From: Branchiostoma belcheri
Taxonomy: Eukaryota > Chordata > Leptocardii > Amphioxiformes > Branchiostomatidae
NCBI RefSeq assembly: GCF_001625305.1
Contig: NW_017803909.1
Coordinates: 5,411,112-5,475,111 of the forward strand
Direction of reading: 5' to 3'
DNA: 64,000 nt
Shown in pieces: positions 59,788 through 64,000 of this stretch (position 1 is the stretch's first letter; the number at the start of each line of letters is the position of its first letter). Position numbers and translations under genes: made by a program. The notes beneath the pieces were generated by a model that saw nothing but the letters and a program-made list of their open reading frames with translations, searched no databases and was not told the DNA's origin.

Positions 59788-61193
59788 ACTATGCCATGTC
59801 CTTAATGCTGCTACCAGCTAATCTCTGTATCTGTGTTGTACTGCCAAATCTCTAAAGAAGCATGGGACTCAATGTTTGATTCCCTTACAATAAAGGAATG
59901 GATGATGATATAAATGATAATAAGATACATTTAGGTGAGATGTGAGTGCAAGGAAAGGCTAAGAAATGAGACCTCGGTACTAAACATTTTAACGGACCAG
60001 TACTATTCAGTACTCATATTCTTTGTGACATGCTCTAGCTACTGTTAGAAGGCATTTTGGTCCAGTCTTTTATTAGTTGTACCTAAATGAGATATCTACA
60101 GCCTTATTTCTTTAAAACACATTCTTTGAATGTTTTCTCACCATGCTGCACTAATACCTTTCATGTACGCACCATTTTTTTATGTTTTGGGGATCGACAG
60201 TGCATAACTGTTTCTCTGTATATATTTCTGCAATCATTGACCTCTTTGATATGAGTTCTGAATTTTATCACAGAACCCTTGTAGAGACACAGAAGTAACA
60301 GCTATTATTGGCAAGCAAAGCCAAAGGTTATGGACCACATGGTAGTTTGAAAATACTGTAACCTATGCATTTGTTTTCAAATTATCAGAATTATGATTCC
60401 TTTTATATGAGAGCATCACTGTGCCTAATATTATGTCTTGTCTAAATGCCCTTATTGACTTTGAAGGGAGACATAATTCTAATTAGATAAATCATTAGTT
60501 AAGTATTAAGCCAGTACTAAAAACATTTTATTAGGTTGTGTGTTTTATGAAATGAATAAAGACTACTGTAGATTTACGTGGTTCTCTTTTCTGATTTATT
60601 GTTTACTCGCGACATACGTACACTGCAAAACATTTGTACATCAACTCTTCCAAAAGATGTCATGGCAATCTCTTGTATGTGAGCCCAGCAAAATGCATAG
60701 TGTCTTAACTTGATAGGCATATTTGGCCACAGCAAGTAATTTTTGCCTGATTTTATTATTACAACAGTTAAACTTAGCATAATTTTAACCTTGAATGTTA
60801 AATATTTCTTGTTTACAACTTTGATGATGTGAACATTTGAAAATGTAGGAATCATGTTTTTTTTGGGCCCGCCTTGTTTTTTTTCTCCCTGTCGCATTAC
60901 ATTTGGAGTCTGCGGAGGGCGTCATCCATAAAACTTGATATATGTTGTGCTGTGGCTACTAGTAGTATATAAAGATCTATATAATTAAACGCAGGCCTGT
61001 ATAAACGCTACCGTAACGCGAACCTCCTATGAAAGGATAATAGAACCTTCCATTGCGCAAAGGCTTGTGGGAAGCTAAAAATGGCGGCAAATAGTAGTTT
61101 CGGAAGGTTGTTTTTAGTTTCGGAACCGTAGTTTTTCACACCTTTTCTTCACATTTTGGCAACGACCATACAGCTGAAGCTTCCCTTTGCCCA
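59788..61193. other. KIF4 3' UTR and spacer to the next gene
   Basis: Two AATAAA signals for KIF4 are at 59889-59894 and 60555-60560. From 60720 to 60955 lies a degenerate copy of the GCCACAGCAAGTAA TIR family. Near 61077-61087 AAAATGGCGGC (YY1-like) marks the probable promoter and 5' UTR of the downstream gene. Confidence 0.55.
60555..60560 (+). terminator. Distal polyadenylation signal of KIF4
   Basis: AATAAA followed within 30 bp by a T/G-rich stretch (GTGGTTCTCTTTTCTG), the usual downstream element. A proximal AATAAA at 59889 could give a short 3' UTR. Confidence 0.55.
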
Positions 61194-63933
61194 ATGAGGT
61201 ACACCGCAGCCATGCCAAGTGATCGGTAAGTACACTAAAAAAACTGTTTTAGCCGCGAAAGCTTGAGCTAGAAACGTCGGGATTTTTTTGCAGCTCTGTA
61301 TGATGCGCAACCTCACCGTTATTTTAGGCTCACCAATTTGCATGTATGTCCAGAGTAGTAGTCGATCTTTGTTTCTTCATGGAGGTAGAAGAGAGACTAC
61401 CTCCATGGTTTCTTCTACAACGTTTAAGAACTATATATGTTCCAGGCACACCTGAGATGGGCTAGAAATATTGCTGAAGTGGGAGTACACAAACTATTCA
61501 AATTTTGGCTGCTAGTTTGATCAGCGTCACTCCTACCTCCCCCCCCCCGTATCAAATTTTATGAAAATAATTTGGGTCGATTTGTTGCATGATTGGGTGG
61601 CACTTTGGGGCCGAGACTGTGCTACTGGAACGATGCTATCCGTAACACAAAAGCAAGGCGGGGGCATGTGACGCCAAGGAGGTGCAGATACAGAGACGTA
61701 GACTTACCTTTGCAACGTTTAGTTACCATCAACTTGCAACACTTTATCTGGGCACCCATTAGCCGTGGCGACTCTTGATTCGGGCTTACATTGCATTACC
61801 CTCAGACAAGAGTCGTGGAAAGATCCATTGGCAGAACTGCACATTTCCCGTTGGCTGCACGATGCTCCGTTTTTGACCCGGTTTTTTGCTGTCCCGAGCT
61901 TCCCTACAATATAACTCCACAATTGGCCGGGTTGCCGATGTTTAGATCAGCCTAAATATTCCACAGCGCGACAGAAAAGTAGTAAAATAGCTGGTCGGCA
62001 CAAGTTGGCCGCCATCTTGGATATAGTCGGGAATGTCCGCTACCGCCGTCGGGAACGCTCGGTAGCCTTTCCGGTTATAATCGGAGAGCTTTCGGTCGCA
62101 CTTCGGTAATCGTGACGCTACCGAGCGTTCCCGACGGCGGTAGCGGACATTCCCGACTATATCCAAGATGGCGGCCAACTTGTGCCGACTAGCTATTTTA
62201 CTACTTTTCTGTCGCGCTGTGGAATATTTAGGCTGATCTAAACATCGGCAACCCGGCCAATTGTGGAGTTATATTGTAGGGAAGCTCGGGACAGCAAAAA
62301 ACCGGGTCAAAAACGGAGCATCGTGCAGCCAACGGGAAATGTGCAGTTCTGCCAATGGATCTTTCCACGACTCTTGTCTGAGGGTAATGCAAATTATGTA
62401 AGCCCGAATCAAGAGTCGCCACGGCTAGGCACCCATGCATGCAGTGGTATGTGATTAATGAAAGCAATTTGATTGAGAATTTGAATTTTTGGACTTATGC
62501 TATTAAACTGTCCAGTTTGACGGGTCCCGCCCCAATATTACACTGCTTTAGCCAGGTGAATCATTTTAGTACTAGCTGTATTTCTCCCAATTTTATTGCT
62601 TTTAGAGACATGGACATGTCAGAATCAGTGGAGGAGGAATCTACTGCTCCCAAGGCTGCCGTTATGAAGGAGAGGGCAGAAGAGAAACAGGAAGAGGAAT
62701 GGTCAATCGATGATCAACATGAAGGGACTGTGGTAAGTTTGAGCAGTTCAAATTTTTTATTCAAGATTTATTATATCAAAATATACATACATGTGTATTT
62801 TGATAGCTGGCATCAACATATAGATGTGAAAAAGCTCCTTGTTTCTTTCAACAGAGAATCAAGAAGGTCGTCATCTTCAGTGATTCCTTGGCAAAGTACA
62901 CCCAACAGTACCTATCAAGCCACGAGTTCAGCTACCGTGTAGTTGCTCAGCGTGGCGCCCAAATCCATGATGTCACCCACAACGTAAAGGAGTTCTCTGC
63001 ATCTGACTTAGACAATCCCACCAATGATGTTGTTGTGCTCCATGTGGGCACAAACAACCTTTGCAACAATCAGACTTTGGACCAGAATATACAAGATTAT
63101 GAGGAGTTACTGCAATCAGCTGTTAACAGGTTTCCCAATGCTGGAATCCTTGTATCTGGGATTCTCCCCAGGTTTGACTCCAAGGTCTTGAATGATGCAG
63201 CAAAGATGTACAACATCCTCCTTGCACAACTGTCACACACGTTTGCAGACAAGGTTAAGTTTGTAGATCTGGGAAGTCACTTCAGGTCTGACCGCTTCTT
63301 TGCCATCGATGGTTTACACCTCAGCTACCAGGGGAACCCCAGATTTGCAGCCAAACTGCAAGAGGCAGTAGAGTACCACTTCTCCACTGATCCAGAACAC
63401 GTCAGGTGGAAGGAAGCCTTCTCAGCTGCCGTGCAAAAAGTGCCTTTCCCTAAACCATCCCTCCTCGGGCCAGTGTCTTCAGGAAATGTAGAGAAAGCGT
63501 CCCAAAGAGAAGTCAAGCCAAGGGTACCAGTGACTAGAAAAGGGTTCAAGTCTCTGAGGCAAAAAGTAAAAGAGTCGACCAGATCTAGAAGAAAGTTTGG
63601 GACCCCGAAGCAAGAGAAGAAGTGCAGTGATGTGTCCTATTGGACTGGCTGGTAGGTTAACTGAATATACACAATACCCTCAAATTAACTTGATCTGTGT
63701 GTGACTGAAATGTTCTGACATGACTGGTGTTGCACAATTTGCAGTGCATGTGCAGTATAATTCTGTCACTGGTCTGAAAACTGTTGCATTAGTTTTAATG
63801 TTTACATTTTCCTTTGTCATAATGGTATTTTAGGACCAGGTGCCAAGGCCCCACTGCAGCTTGCTCACCCAGCGGGAACGGTCCAAAGTGGAAGACTGAG
63901 TACTTAATCAGAACAAACTGCTGTTTGTACAAG
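61194..63933 (+). CDS. SGNH/GDSL-type hydrolase domain protein, continues past window
   Basis: Exons: 61194-61225 (start MRYTAAMPSDR, donor CG/GTAAGT), 62606-62732, 62855-63651 and 63834-63933 (donor AAG/GTATGT, so further exons are expected). Phases match at all joins. If the third exon is not spliced it ends in a stop at 63653-63655, giving 317 or so codons. Residues 11-53 are acidic/charged. The hydrolase domain starts at 54: VIFSDSL (Ser 64 as nucleophile), LHVGTNN (residues 116-121, oxyanion-hole Asn), and DGLHLSYQGN with Asp 205 and His 208. The region after 240 is basic and low in complexity. Such domains occur both in cellular genes and in LINE ORF1 proteins; the spliced structure and YY1-like promoter favour a cellular gene. 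Substrate unknown. I do not recognise the specific gene. Confidence 0.8.
61760..62427. mobile_element. 668 bp hairpin (foldback) element with 9-bp target duplication
   Basis: The left arm 61760-62066 and right arm 62117-62427 are near-perfect inverted copies around a loop of about 50 bp. Termini are TAGCCGTGGCGACTCTTGAT and its complement. GGCACCCAT flanks both ends (61751-61759 and 62428-62436). No protein is encoded. Long arms with a 9-bp duplication suggest a Mutator-like or foldback element. Confidence 0.9.
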
Positions 63934-64000
63934 GTATGTTACTTAACCATACATGTGCACTGACCATAGACAAATCTAACTGCAAAATAAAACTGCATTT

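Overview
This window is intron-rich animal nuclear DNA. Exons of 50-250 bp with GT/AG borders, deuterostome-like gene families, frequent acatgtacatgta-type simple sequence, several families of short inverted-repeat elements and a tRNA-derived SINE point to an invertebrate chordate, most likely a lancelet (Branchiostoma). That organism call is an inference. Base composition is AT-rich, with CpG-rich patches at promoters and inside some transposons.

Layout. (1) 1-24801 is a cluster of four sialate O-acetylesterase (SIAE) paralogues. Copy A (minus, 1-2237, cut by the left edge), copy B (minus, 4104-8434) and copy C (minus, 11683-17888) lie head to tail. Copy D (plus, 19228-24801) is head to head with C. 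A and B are a near-identical recent duplication that includes the spacers. A LINE fragment interrupted by a 20-N assembly gap sits between B and C. All three visible 3' halves (B, C, D) carry a 68-69 bp minisatellite in intron 9, made of reiterated copies of the exon 10 splice acceptor and exon start. The paralogues share the catalytic body but have different N-termini: a cleavable-looking signal peptide in D, a type II anchor in C, and an anchor plus a long insert in A/B. Copy B has lost the AG of its exon 8 acceptor.

(2) 27896-43678 (minus) is a complete 15-exon USP10 deubiquitinase gene of 866 codons, with the FGDF motif near its N-terminus and a full catalytic domain. Its two large introns hold MITEs and a CpG-rich block. 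(3) 44600-60580 (plus) is a complete KIF4-type chromokinesin with 29 coding exons and 1211 codons, sharing a head-to-head promoter of about 0.9 kb with USP10. The promoter has CCAAT boxes and a CHR-like element. The C-terminal cysteine-rich domain of vertebrate KIF4 is not present. (4) 61194-63933 and beyond (plus) is a spliced SGNH/GDSL-type hydrolase gene whose first intron contains a 668 bp near-perfect hairpin element with a 9-bp target duplication.

The genes do not form a pathway. SIAE removes O-acetyl groups from sialic acids (lysosome/secretory), USP10 removes ubiquitin, KIF4 works in mitosis, and the last gene is an uncharacterised esterase-like protein. The most unusual signal is the splice-site minisatellite of the SIAE cluster: each unit carries a complete 3' splice site and could in principle act as a 36-nt in-frame microexon.
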